DNA from: Linnemannia elongata
Lineage: Eukaryota > Mortierellomycota > Mortierellomycetes > Mortierellales > Mortierellaceae
Assembly (NCBI GenBank): GCA_036320915.1
Contig: JAXBDG010000003.1
Coordinates: 558,001 to 622,000 of the forward strand
Length of the DNA stretch: 64,000 bases
Direction: 5' to 3'
Shown here: positions 34,156-44,906 of the stretch, piece after piece
Layout: the number at the start of each line of letters is the position of its first letter
Position numbering within the stretch: position 1 is the stretch's first letter
The notes under the pieces: generated by a model
What the model was told of the DNA's origin: nothing
The model's input: the letters and a program-made list of their open reading frames with translations, nothing else
Database searches by the model: none
Made by a program: the position numbers and the translations under genes

Positions 34156-35152
34156 TTAAGCCTCGGTACGGACGCGAGCGTTAGCGTTGGTGACGCGGAT
34201 GTTGAGCTGCTGGGCACGCTCGACGATGGCGATGCGGTTGCGGGACGAGACGTTGTGGGCAATCTCGGCGGCGAAGGTGCGGTTGTGCATCAACAAGAGG
34301 TTCAACTCGGCAATGTTGGCAACAACAAACTTCTTGAAGCCAGAAGGCATCAAGTGGCGGGTCAACTTGTTGTTTCCGTAACCGATCTTGGGCATGGCAA
34401 TCTGGCCCTTGAAACGGCGACGAACGCGGTTATCAATACCCTTGGGCTTTCTCCATGACTCCTGCAAGTTGGTCATACCAAGAAATCGAGAGAAGAGATA
34501 TATATGTCAGTGGGCCATGTTTCTTTTTTTTCCTTTGATATGTTATAAGTGCATTTTTTGTGTGAAGTTGGTGTTTGCTAGCATTGATCGGTAGAGATGT
34601 TTGTAATTGTGGTGTGTCCCGAAGTTGTGTGGCGTAGTTGTACTGACAAGCCCACCCTGTCCTGCTGTTCTCTCAATTGAGATATTGCGTCCATGCGTGC
34701 CAATTGACAAAACGTGCCATCGTCGTATGTCGACTTTTGGGCTGGGCTTCGCTGAAGGGTGAAAATGAAGCCAGATCCTGTCAAAGCAACCGTACGAAGC
34801 TGTAGTGTTCGCACAGTGCACTGCTGAATGCCGAACGTGCTCAAAAAGCGCAACCTTTATGCCGCCTGTAAGTCAAACCACCGTCCCCCAGCTGAAAAGG
34901 AGCAGCCGGCTACGTATCTTTGTTGTGGGTTTGGTGTTGGGATATTGCTTTCGTGTGTGTCGAACCAAGAAGTCGTTTCTGGACACCCAATATCCTCCTG
35001 CTTTTGCTTCCTTCTATCCTGCCGCATGAGTATATTTCCGTCCTGCGGGAAAGGAGTAGTACCTTGACGGTCTTGTAGCGGTCAGACTGGTGACGCTTGA
35101 AGGTAGCGGTGTGCTTCTTCACGATGGTGTGCTTCTTGAGAGGAGTGACCAT
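34156..35152 (-). CDS. RPL32: 60S ribosomal protein eL32
   Basis: Two exons, 35152-35063 (30 codons) and 34461-34156, give 131 residues, the normal size. Exon 1 ends SDRYKTVK and exon 2 starts [20 protein letters not shown]. It continues through [20 protein letters not shown] and [19 protein letters not shown], all family-conserved. It is a component of the large cytosolic ribosomal subunit. The single intron is 601 nt, far longer than most introns here. Such introns in ribosomal genes often carry snoRNAs or regulatory elements, but none could be identified by eye. Confidence 0.97.
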
Positions 35153-36043
35153 TTTCTAAAGAAAACGTATAGGCGAATAAGGTGGTGGGGAGGTTGAGGA
35201 GGTGTGTCAGCGACGGGGTTGTCTGTTGGAGTCAAGTTGTAGGAGATCTCCTGTAAGGTGGCAGAGTAAGGGTAGATTCATCACTCCTGATCCCTATGCT
35301 GTTGGGTTCTTCCTGCGTGATTGCTGTATAGTAGATCCTGTTGGTGTTAATGTTACCCTCGTACCCTAAAAGCTCATTCCTCCCTCTCCCCCGCTGTTTG
35401 AACAGTAACCCGAAGTAGGACGAGGCATTCATCACTCTGATGTGAGGGTAGTCGCTCCGTGAGGGTTGTTGAACATAGTTGGCATAGCTCCTATGATGTA
35501 AGTGACCTCTCCCCTGCTCGCTACCCTTTCGAAGCTCATCCCTGACAACCCTCATCGGCCTTCTTCGACTTCCTTCAGTTGTCTTCTAACGCAACCGATG
35601 CCCTCCATCTCCATGACCTGCCTCAAAGGCAAGAAAAGGCGATAAACTCCCGGTTTTTTCGCATAGCCATATCGATGATAGGTTCGCCATGGATGATGTC
35701 GTATTCCTGCACCCTCACAACTAAAGGAATAAGCCCGATGCCATGATCGATGCATAGCAGCCTCCTCCCGTTGTATCCATCCTGGCTGTCCTGATCCATG
35801 GTCTTGTACAGTGAGACCTTCTCCGAACAGTCACGTACAAGAATAATAAAATTCGAAAGAGGAGGTTCTCCCCTCCCACTCCGCTCTTTTTTTAATTCCC
35901 TCTACCTAGCAAACGGCTTAGCCATTTCTTAACTCCCCCCTGTACCCAACTCCCACATATCTTTGGCATTTTACCTAAGTGACATTTCTTTGTTTAATAT
36001 ATCAATTTTCTAATACAATGCTACAGATCATCTAAAAGAAAAT
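35153..36043. other. Region upstream of eL32 containing coding-like relics
   Basis: The spacer between the 5' end of eL32 and the 3' end of the queuosine gene. Most of 35232-35901 reads as coding-like sequence on the minus strand (listed separately). The rest is AT-rich with no recognised element. Confidence 0.5.
35232..35901 (-). pseudogene. Coding-like relic or unannotated gene upstream of eL32
   Basis: Two adjacent minus-strand open frames have protein-like composition. Frame one (35901-35623, 93 codons, no early ATG) includes SLYKTMDQDSQDGYNGRRLL, then CIDHGIGLIPLVVRVQEYDI and GEPIIDMAMRKNREFIAF. Frame two (35555-35232, 107 codons) includes RSYANYVQQPSRSDYPHIRV and ASSYFGLLFKQRGRGRNELL. 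A possible acceptor (TTGAGGCAG) sits between them. I do not recognise the family. It may be a decayed duplicate of a gene located elsewhere, or a real spliced gene squeezed only 80 nt upstream of eL32. Confidence 0.35.
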
Positions 36044-38021
36044 CTAGTAAAAGACGGATCGCGTCCGGTGTACTTTGACAGGCCGCTGCCCAAGCGCCAA
36101 GTCCAACTGTGCAGCCTTGGCAAAGTCCCAAATAAAAAAATCAATCAGAATCGCATTCACTGTCATCATTTTAGGTTTCTTCTCTCCTTCCTCCCCTGCC
36201 CCTCCCTCCTTCTCAGCCTTTTCCTGAACATCCTCCTGCTCCTTCTTGATCAACTCCAAGATTCGTTTGCGAATCAACTCAACTGCCCAGATAGAGTTAC
36301 CCCGAATCTCTACCTCAAGTGGTGAACCATTGGGGAGCATCTCGCCACGGTCGAGGATCGCCAAGAGGTCGGGGGAGTATTGGAGGCAGTGAAAGTGGTA
36401 CAACGCTTGGGGGACACGGTAGTCTGCAAACATGGTGATTTCATCAATGTCCTTGAATTCTCCATAGCTCTCGTTCTGGAAACAAGCCCTGTTTGTTTCG
36501 TAGTGAGGAGTGCAATCGTGATTTCAGTTAGCGACATTGTCTGTTTTTCATGGTCGGCTGATGAGAGCTAAAGGAACAAGGCCCAACGACAAATGATATC
36601 GAGGATTGTTCCTTACCAAAGATCGGCAACAAGAATCTGAGCACGCTTGAAGATTTGAACTAGAAGGTGTGAAATAAAAAAAATAGACAAGAATCGATTG
36701 ATCAGTCACCTCGATTAAATATATGGCCCTTGGTGTCCCGCGTTGTCCTGTTATAGTGAAGCTTCCTAAACGTGTGGTGCGTTACCTTTTCGTCCGCAAA
36801 ACTCGGCTTCGTCCCTGAATGATGTAAAGTTGGAAGTGACCAGCTCCACCAACTTCAACGCCGACCGATCGGCCTGCGCAATTACATTCGCAAAGTTCCC
36901 GTCAAATTTCTGTGATTTTCAGTCAGGATGAGGAATAAGGGTGAGTGTTTGTGCGACTTTTCGCGTCTTAAAGCATGAACAAACAACACATTCCTGAACC
37001 AGAGACAAAAATAAGCGTACCTCAACGAGGACGCGGCCTGCTTCTCGAATGACGCGGATCCTATCCTGAAGAAGAGGAACCTGCTCCTTGGTGTCCGATC
37101 GAAAGATCCGTTCAATCTCCTTGTCAGGCAAACGCTCTTCTGAGGCAAAAAACGCGGGAGTTGTAATTGGGATCCCTTCTTCCAGAGCTATGAATGAATT
37201 CACGTGGTTAGGTATTAGTGCATGCTTTCTTTAGACGATATTCCATGGACGCGAGGTGTATCCTTAGCAGCATAAGGTATGTACCTCGGTTGATCGCGGC
37301 CACCATGGACCAGTATCCAGTATAGCCAACGCCATGAAACGTGACACGGTACCGGTCTGGGTGAGGCACTCCCGTGTCGTCAATATCGATCTCGGACCAG
37401 AATGAAAAGTTCAAAAGATCCACCAGAAAGATCCTATTGCGAGTGATAAGAAGCATTAGCATCAAGGGTCGCGTTCTTGCATTTAATCTATATTTCGATA
37501 GGAACACGAGTACGACTTGGTGCATACCAGTCGACGGTGCTGGCGTTGCACTCCTTGGGGTTGAGAGGGTGTTCCTTCCACTAGTAACAAGAATTCAATA
37601 AATGAATGACGCGTTAGACACTGATCCTGAACCTGAGCGCGATAACTTGCAGTCTTGTCGATTCAACTGGCTTACTTTGCTTGTGTCATAGTGAGTCTTC
37701 TTCATCGCCTCAAAGATCTACACGTCAATAAAAAGATGTATCAAAGGTGAGTTTCCAACAATAAAGAACACATCAATCGTACCAACGCGTCTCCCTTCTT
37801 CTCCTAGTGAAAGTACCTTGGCAGCTCCGTGGACAATACCGTCGTCGGGGATGGTGACATGCTTGCTGTGCTAAAATTTTCGCACAATTGTACAGAATGT
37901 AGTCGAAATCGTTCAGTCGGCGTTTCTCACTCTCGAAACTTTTGCTGTTTCATTCGAGCTGATGATGTAAGCATACGTTGTGGATGAACTCTGCACTTTC
38001 GAGGACAGGGTTTGAGATCAT
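36044..38021 (-). CDS. QNG1: Queuosine salvage glycosylase (DUF2419 / Qng1)
   Basis: Nine exons: 38021-37977, 37870-37817, 37717-37676, 37580-37528, 37433-37285, 37187-37021, 36909-36786, 36659-36617 and 36488-36044, every join in phase, 373 residues. Conserved segments: SKHVTIPDDGIVHGAAK; FLVDLLNFSFWSEID; FHGVGYTGYWSMVAAINR; FDGNFANVIAQADRSALKLV; the signature FADYRVPQALYHFHCLQYSP; and a tail with VNAILIDFFIWDFAK. The family releases queuine from queuosine 5'-phosphate so that eukaryotes can reuse it to modify tRNA wobble G34. The small insert EKEGGAGEEGEKKPK near the C-terminus is charged low-complexity. Fungi that carry it need an external queuine source. No lesion was seen. Confidence 0.94.
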
Positions 38022-38591
38022 GGCGAAGCTTGGCTGAATTGAAAGTGGTGCTGAAAACAGTTGTCCAACGAAAAACAAAGCTTTGCTTTAAAGGTGTGAA
38101 AAATGATCACGTGTATTAGTGGCGAAACATGAATGGGAGAAGGCAAAGGTGGGCGAAGGGCGAAGCAGCCTCGTCGCGATCCACATTCAAGAATCTCTCC
38201 TATAAGTGTCTGGTACGTTGAACATGACAATAACAGAAGATAGAGAAGATGACTAGCGAGAGTCGTACATGGAATCAATAGCAGTGGCTGAAAAATGATG
38301 CAGGTATAAGAACTATTACGCTTACTCGATTATTTTTTTGCTTTGATGCTGACCATATGCACATCCATAGTGGCGAATTTTATGCAGCTTATAAGGAGCA
38401 AAAGGTACACTAAGGAAAAAAACGAGTATCGAACGAGGGGGGAAAAAGGTGCGCGAGTCTGTTGGTGACTTTTCCTACCAATCCAAGGGTTGTAAGATCC
38501 ATGACAATCAAGGCAATCTCGTTCAAAAGAGGCATAAAATTTTGTTTAATGGAACAAGATGGTGGCGGAAGTTGCAAAGTGGCGAGCGGTT
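38022..38591. other. Intergenic region between NLR 3' end and QNG1
   Basis: 570 nt holding the QNG1 promoter and the 3' region of the NLR-like gene. No recognisable element or ORF. Confidence 0.6.
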
Positions 38592-41500
38592 CTAATTGGT
38601 TAATACCCCAGTAGCGCCACGTTGCTCGAGCAGCTTGCGATTGATGGCACTAAGACCGACGGTATCACTAAGCACGGCACACGATGCGGCGAGCACAGTA
38701 GGTCCAGAAGACCACAACAGACGAATAGACACTCTTCCCGACCCATTACTATCCTCCACCACCCGCCAGGTGCGAATCGATCCTTCATAACTTGCCGTCG
38801 CAAACTCCAACCTGTTGGGTCTCCAAACTACGTCCTTAACAATTCCTGTGAACCCCTCGATGACCGAAACGCAATCTTGATCCTGCAACGGTAGCACCTC
38901 CTCCTCTTGATCCGGGGATGGCAGCCTCCAGAGTCGAACACTGGTGCTGTGAGCTGTTGCTGCCCACTGGCCGCAGGATGAAAACGCAAACCGGTATATC
39001 TCCAGGTCCTGCTTCAAGATATATCGATAACCTTGGAGTTGTTGATCGTCGTCCCACAATCGAATGGTTCCATCCCCGTGGCAGGAGGCCATCTGGAGAC
39101 AACCGGGTTTATAAACAACATTCCATCTGCTGTAACCGATATCGATCTTCTTTTCCGCCTTGAGCTCGCCAGTGCCTGCCTCCCAAAGTAGGATCTTTCC
39201 CGTCATGCATGCCGACGCAATCCAGCAACCGTCTGGAGAAAACTCGACACTCTGTACCCATCCTGCGTGGCCATTCAGGACACGAGCAACGGCTCCTGAG
39301 CGAGTATCCCAAAGCCGCACTGTATTGTCCTTTCCTCCAGAAGCAAGCCAGCGACTGCAAGGTGAGAAGGCGATAGAATTCACGCCGTCCTTGTGCGCAC
39401 TAAGAACAAAGGAGGCAGTGCGGGACTCAACGCTCCATAGAGTCACATCCTGCCCACTGTCGCTGATGGCTATCTGAAAACCGTCTGGGGAGAATGCAAT
39501 GCAATGTGTATTGCGCAGGTGATCAGGAAAAACAAAGTCGACATCTCCCGAATCCGCGTTGAATTGTCGCATGGGTGTGTCTCGACTGCCATTGAGGAGT
39601 TGCCGTCCGTCTGGAGAGTATGCAACGCATAACTGTGGGTATGCTGTGTCGTGAGTGCCGAATCCTGCTCTAAGCGAGTTCACCTCCCAGAGTCGCAGAG
39701 TCCTGTCGTGACTTGCTGAAGCGATATGCGAGCCATTTGGTGAAAACCGAGCGCAGTTGACCTTGTCCACATGGTTTATAAATGACGAGATAAGCAAACC
39801 AGAACGAGAGTCCCACAGCTTCACTGTTTGGTCAAAACTGGATGAGGCGATCCATCGGTCGTCGGGTGAAAAGGCTATGCTGGTAATTCCATTCGTGTGT
39901 GCCGTCCAGTTTCGTCCAGGCGCTAGGGTGGTCCTTGTTACCTCCCACAGCTGCAAACGGCCGCCATTGGTTCCTGTAGCGATCCACCCACCATCATGTG
40001 AATATGCAGCACACCTAGAGACATCACCCTCGCAAGACACCAACACAGGCAGCCCGGTGAGTGTGTCGAATATTCGGATCTTGTTATCCCAGCTGGTGGA
40101 GGCAATGGTGATTCCGTCCGGTGAATAAGCAATGCTGGGAGCGATGCCAGCGCTGTCGGTCGAAACGAAGACGGAATCACCGGTCCGAGCGTCCCAAAGT
40201 CTCACCGAATTGTCGTAACTGGCCGTTGCGACTTGCTGACCCGTTGGTGAGAACGCCACCGCCCTCACTTCGTATGAGTGTCCCTCCAAAACGAGGTCGG
40301 TTGATCCAGTCTCGCTGTCCCAAAGCCGTGCTGTTTTGTCGATGCTGCCTGAAAGAAGTCGTTGGCTGTTCGGCGAGTAAGCAAGACTGGTAATGGCTTT
40401 CTGGTGCCCTTGGAATACTTGAATCCTTGTCCAGGCTGCAGTGTCGTAGATGCTGATGTTGCCGTTCCACAGACCCGCCGCGAGTAAGTTACCATCCGGC
40501 GAAAAGGCGCATGACGAGACCCTCTCCAACTCCTCCAAACACGGTAGCTCTCCAAACTGAGCTCCATCCATGACTGCACGACTGAGATCCACCTGTCGAA
40601 GCCATGCCTTGGAAAGATTGACACCTGTCAAGTCGGCATCCTGTAGTTGTGCTGAGTCAAATTGCCCATCGGTAAGATCCGCTCCTGGAATACGAATGCC
40701 TTGAAGGTTGGCTCCATTGAAGGAAACTCCAGCTCGGACCAAGATTGTGATGGCGTTCGCTGCTGCTGTCGCTAAAAGAACGTCCGACTTGGACAACTTG
40801 ATGACTGACAGGAGTTGTAGTTTGAAATATGCGCTCTCTTTGACGCGATCGCTTAGGAACTGGATGACGGAGGGCTCCTTGAGAAGGTTCCGCGTAAACA
40901 AAGGACCGTTGGCGTCAAGTGTTGATGCAGCTGTAGAGTCAGGAGACTCTTGCGGAGCAAATTCTCTTTTAGTACTGTCTGGACTATAGACCACACAGGA
41001 AAAGAAATACTCCAAGACTGATCTGTGAACAAATCGAAACTGGCTGCCGGTACGTGTCAAGGGACAGGACTCGCGCATGAGCCGGATATCGGGATCTGGG
41101 CTGAAAAACTCGGCCTTCCAAGTGCTCCTGTGGTGAAGATGAGTGTACTGAACGACCGGGTGGCCATCTTGCTCCTTAAAGATCAAGTCTGATAGTCGCT
41201 TCTGAAAATCGATGCCGTGTTCGACAAATCCAGCATCCAACAACATCTCAAGCACACCTCGTTCCTCGTTGCTCAAGGTGTTGCTCTGTAGGCGCAGCTT
41301 GTTGGTCTCCAGCCAATGTTCGACGAACTTGTCATAGAGGCCAACACGTGTGACTCGGAGAGACAAGATATCCTGCTGGGCGGCGACAAGTTTGGGCAGG
41401 ACGCTGAGGGCAATTGTGAGCAGGAAAGGATTTCTGACCAGGTCCAGCAGGTTGGGGATCGCCGTCAGTTTATACATGTACTCTTCCGACGGCCAGACAG

Positions 41501-43772
41501 GCTCTTGTCCCAGTAGTTGCCGCGTGTTGGTATCCTGCACGAATTGGTCAACATATCTCTTGATCTGCTCATTCGAGAACAGTGCAATGACAGCTTCCTG
41601 AAAGAGGTCTTGATGCCTGGTATTGTATCGATCGAGGGGCTGGGGTTTGAAGTGGTCGTGGTATGAGGGTCCAAGGTACTGGGTCCGGCAAGAGATGACC
41701 ATCTTGGTGCTCCATTGACCAGGCTGGTTGAGAAAGTTGGTCCTGTGAAGATTGACTACTTGCTGACTCTCATCGTAGCCGTCACAGATAAGAATGAGTT
41801 GACGATGCAGTTTGAGTTCCTGGATCTGGTCGTTGTCAAAGTTATTAGACAGCAACTGCTTGGTGACCATGTCGTACTTGGGTTCGTCGATTGTGGCGAG
41901 GTTGATAAACACCGGGATCGGTCCACCTCGCTTGTAGTCAATCCAAAGTTGGTGCTCGAGATGTCGGTTGAAGGTCGACTTTCCAGCCCCAGAATCTCCC
42001 AGGATCAACATGACCTGCCGGTCGCTTGCCAAGAACTCCTGAAGCTTGTCCATAAGTGGGAAGACCTCGTTGGCCTGAGCTTGAAGGCTGGCCTTGGCCA
42101 TGGGTGAGATGTAGATGGACTGTTTGGTATCCTTGAGCCGTTGCATTCGGAGCTTGTAGAGTTTGTACTCCATGTAGGGGATGCCCTGGACCTTGGCAAG
42201 GATTGGAGATGACTCGGGCATAGGGAGGCGGGTTCGCAGAGGGTAAGGACGCTGAATCCTGGGAGTTTTGTCTGAGCCAAGTTCTTGCAACAGGACAAGG
42301 GCATTGTTTTTAACAGCTTCGTCGGATGACGATCCCAGTGTGCCGAGGATATTCAGCATCCATGTCTTGACACTCTCCTCACGACCCCATTCCAGATCCT
42401 CCTTGCTGAGATGACCAAGAAGGTCAATGGCTTGCTGGCGGACGACAACAGGCCAGACAGTGTCGCCTGCAATCTCGCCCAGTAGCTGGCAGATGCCCCA
42501 CTGGAACAAGGGATCCTGGCGGCAGGGCGCCTTGACAATCAGCTGTTTCAGATCCTTCAGTTGGCCGGCTTGGGCGAAGGCATATGCAGCACGGACGGCG
42601 GGATACCAAGGCTTTTTCTGACCAGACCCTAGACCTTCCTTTAGGCTCTCCACAACCCCTCGACCACTCTCGCGCATCGAACCAACGCCATCATAGACAG
42701 TGCTGGCGATCCCGATCGCACTGACGGCTACGTCCTGCAACTTCTCCAACCCTTCTAGCACCGAGCTCAAATCCAACCTGAGAACACTCGTGACCTTGAT
42801 CAAGCCATCCTTAACACCGGTCGAGTGCCTCAATACTGCCTGCATAACAGTCTCATCATCAGGGACATACTGAAGCGCTTGGAAGGCGTAGCAGGTCTGA
42901 TACATCAGGTAGGGATCGGAGCTGCCCTTCAATCCCGACAACACTGCAGACAATGGCTCATGCTCCAAAACTCGGCCCAGATCTTGCACCTTGTGGTCAG
43001 CCATGACATCGAGAATCTTGGAGACAGCGAGCGTGAGGTGGTATGAATGCTCAGATGACTGCTGGTGCGTACCTTGCAAGCGAATCCTGAGGAGGCTGAG
43101 GACCTTGACCAAGTCGTCGGAGACCAGAAACCCAGCCGAGGAAGTCTGAATCAACTGAACAAGACCCTGCAGCAGGTCAACGTCCAGAATGCATGCCTCG
43201 TCAAAGTCGTGGATGAATGATGACAGCAGCTTACGGTAGGACTCTCTCTGCATAACAGGTCCAAGGGCGACAATCTCGGCAACCTTAGTCGAGTCCTTCG
43301 TAGTGTCTGTGATGAGCGCCTCGACCATCTTGGTGACGAGCCATCGTATACGATCCTGACATATTGGGTCCTCCTTGATCTCTGCTAGCCACTTTTTCTC
43401 CTCCTGATTGTCTATCGACTCTTCTGCAGTTGACGACAAGGAGGATGACTCCTGGAGAAGCAAATTGTTGCAGTAGAGCAATTGGCTAGTCCGCTCAATG
43501 CGATCCTGGAGTCTAGGCAACGCAGTCTTGACAGCAGGTTTGGCGACATTTTCCGGGAAGATATCCGCGAGGAGACGGTTCTCAGCCAGCGCCTGTGGTA
43601 ACGGTTTGTCCTGCTGACTGTCAACTTGCGAAGTGGTAGAGAACCGAGTTGACTTGGATCTGAAGATACGGAAGCAGTTGCGAAACTTGTGGCCTTTCCT
43701 GGGAGGCTGCTGGGAGGTGTCACGGCTGTCCTTGTCAGGGACGTCCAGCTGGTCGGGAGGGTGGTTGGTCAT
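38592..43772 (-). CDS. NLR-like STAND protein: ARM-like / NACHT / pentapeptide / WD40
   Basis: A single exon of 1726 residues from ATG 43772 (the frame extends 12 nt further but only from GTG). Residues 1-~80 are basic and variable. ~80-560 are Leu-rich helical repeats shared with the gene at 1-1468. A NACHT NTPase follows: Walker A GDSGAGKST (592-600) and Walker B LILICDGYDE with D664 and the acidic pair at 667-668. After the STAND helical region come pentapeptide repeats (~1018-1077: GADLTDGQFDSAQLQDADLT, VNLSKAWLRQVDLS). Then about 14 WD40 repeats (~1083-1680), enough for two seven-bladed propellers, with typical AFSPDG...VRLWD units. By analogy with STAND proteins, the propeller region senses a ligand or partner and NACHT oligomerisation signals through the N-terminal domain. 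Ligand and output are unknown. No lesions were seen in 5.2 kb. Confidence 0.93.
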   Translation of the reverse strand: MTNHPPDQLDVPDKDSRDTSQQPPRKGHKFRNCFRIFRSKSTRFSTTSQVDSQQDKPLPQALAENRLLADIFPENVAKPAVKTALPRLQDRIERTSQLLYCNNLLLQESSSLSSTAEESIDNQEEKKWLAEIKEDPICQDRIRWLVTKMVEALITDTTKDSTKVAEIVALGPVMQRESYRKLLSSFIHDFDEACILDVDLLQGLVQLIQTSSAGFLVSDDLVKVLSLLRIRLQGTHQQSSEHSYHLTLAVSKILDVMADHKVQDLGRVLEHEPLSAVLSGLKGSSDPYLMYQTCYAFQALQYVPDDETVMQAVLRHSTGVKDGLIKVTSVLRLDLSSVLEGLEKLQDVAVSAIGIASTVYDGVGSMRESGRGVVESLKEGLGSGQKKPWYPAVRAAYAFAQAGQLKDLKQLIVKAPCRQDPLFQWGICQLLGEIAGDTVWPVVVRQQAIDLLGHLSKEDLEWGREESVKTWMLNILGTLGSSSDEAVKNNALVLLQELGSDKTPRIQRPYPLRTRLPMPESSPILAKVQGIPYMEYKLYKLRMQRLKDTKQSIYISPMAKASLQAQANEVFPLMDKLQEFLASDRQVMLILGDSGAGKSTFNRHLEHQLWIDYKRGGPIPVFINLATIDEPKYDMVTKQLLSNNFDNDQIQELKLHRQLILICDGYDESQQVVNLHRTNFLNQPGQWSTKMVISCRTQYLGPSYHDHFKPQPLDRYNTRHQDLFQEAVIALFSNEQIKRYVDQFVQDTNTRQLLGQEPVWPSEEYMYKLTAIPNLLDLVRNPFLLTIALSVLPKLVAAQQDILSLRVTRVGLYDKFVEHWLETNKLRLQSNTLSNEERGVLEMLLDAGFVEHGIDFQKRLSDLIFKEQDGHPVVQYTHLHHRSTWKAEFFSPDPDIRLMRESCPLTRTGSQFRFVHRSVLEYFFSCVVYSPDSTKREFAPQESPDSTAASTLDANGPLFTRNLLKEPSVIQFLSDRVKESAYFKLQLLSVIKLSKSDVLLATAAANAITILVRAGVSFNGANLQGIRIPGADLTDGQFDSAQLQDADLTGVNLSKAWLRQVDLSRAVMDGAQFGELPCLEELERVSSCAFSPDGNLLAAGLWNGNISIYDTAAWTRIQVFQGHQKAITSLAYSPNSQRLLSGSIDKTARLWDSETGSTDLVLEGHSYEVRAVAFSPTGQQVATASYDNSVRLWDARTGDSVFVSTDSAGIAPSIAYSPDGITIASTSWDNKIRIFDTLTGLPVLVSCEGDVSRCAAYSHDGGWIATGTNGGRLQLWEVTRTTLAPGRNWTAHTNGITSIAFSPDDRWIASSSFDQTVKLWDSRSGLLISSFINHVDKVNCARFSPNGSHIASASHDRTLRLWEVNSLRAGFGTHDTAYPQLCVAYSPDGRQLLNGSRDTPMRQFNADSGDVDFVFPDHLRNTHCIAFSPDGFQIAISDSGQDVTLWSVESRTASFVLSAHKDGVNSIAFSPCSRWLASGGKDNTVRLWDTRSGAVARVLNGHAGWVQSVEFSPDGCWIASACMTGKILLWEAGTGELKAEKKIDIGYSRWNVVYKPGCLQMASCHGDGTIRLWDDDQQLQGYRYILKQDLEIYRFAFSSCGQWAATAHSTSVRLWRLPSPDQEEEVLPLQDQDCVSVIEGFTGIVKDVVWRPNRLEFATASYEGSIRTWRVVEDSNGSGRVSIRLLWSSGPTVLAASCAVLSDTVGLSAINRKLLEQRGATGVLTN

Positions 43773-44906
43773 CGTGGTGAGCACTCTACTAAAATGACGG
43801 TATACTTTACTGACAGTGTCAAAACAGAGTAGGCAATACTTGTGTCAGTGCAGAGCAAACTGGCCGTAAATACTATGGCGGTTGAGTGCTTTACCTGGAA
43901 GTGTTCCCGTTGGTTGCTTTTTTCGCTTGGTCGAGAGAGAATGTAGAGCAACAAGCGACGGGACTAACGTAGGAGGTAAACATGGTACTTAGCATGGGTA
44001 TTTGCTAAACAACTTTATCAACGACATACGTCCAACTTTTCAGAAAGAACACGTTGCTTACTTTGCTTACTGGAATACAACGAGGTTGCTAGCGTTTTTT
44101 AGGTTAAAGTGCAAGGAGGTAAAAGCGCAAGTGAATTCTTTTGAGGGTGGCAGACCACCTTCGTATATGAATCGGAAAGAAAGGTCAGGTTAGCACTGCT
44201 ACAGGCACTTCATAGAGTTTGAGCGTGAGTGTGCTTGGAAGGGCTGTTCTGTAGGGGGTGCTTGTTGGATATGCTGATGAAAGTTGGGCAGAAAGGGTGA
44301 CAGCGCGCGTTTGTCCTTATTGTCGGCAACTATAATGTTGCATTCCACTGGTAAGGGTCTTACGTTTGACCCAGATTAACCTAGGTTGATTTCAAGAAAC
44401 ACCTGATGGGCGGAGGAGAAACAAGGGAATGAAAAGGGGGATGTTGGATGAGGGTGGTGCTGGCCTCTGTGGGGATGAGAACGATGGAGACGTGCGAAGG
44501 AGAGCAAGAAGGGGAAACAAGCAGGAGGAGAAGACAGTCGTTTTTGCACTTTACTCTGCCTTGACAGTAGCCATCTACTCTACCGACCATGGCGCACTGT
44601 TACACGAGTCGGATGATGTGACAAATCATACAAGGCCATGCCTTGCACCATTTGGCAAACAGAGGGACGAAGGAGAGGAAGAGTTGCTGTTGTGAAATGC
44701 AATCGAGCCGTGGTAGTCTTCAAAATAACTACTCCTGCCCGATGGATCTCGGATGGACTTTATCAATGAGTGAAACTATGAAGGTTGCCACTGATATATT
44801 CCTGAAATGCAACCTTGGTGATGATCAACAGATCTACACAGTAACAGCGTTTTGACCGTTACCAGACATCAAGCGTCAGCTCCCCGCAAACACCAGTAAA
44901 CAGACG
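43773..44906. other. Upstream region of the NLR-like gene
   Basis: The promoter-side spacer between the intact NLR start and the WD40 relic. Short ORFs on both strands (e.g. around 44429-44695) lack coding character. No TATA element or repeat of note. Confidence 0.55.

Noticed and set aside
44429..44695. 88-codon plus-strand ORF upstream of the NLR gene, considered as a small partner gene
   Set aside because: Charged low-complexity start, no recognisable motif, no splice context, and composition like the surrounding intergenic DNA.
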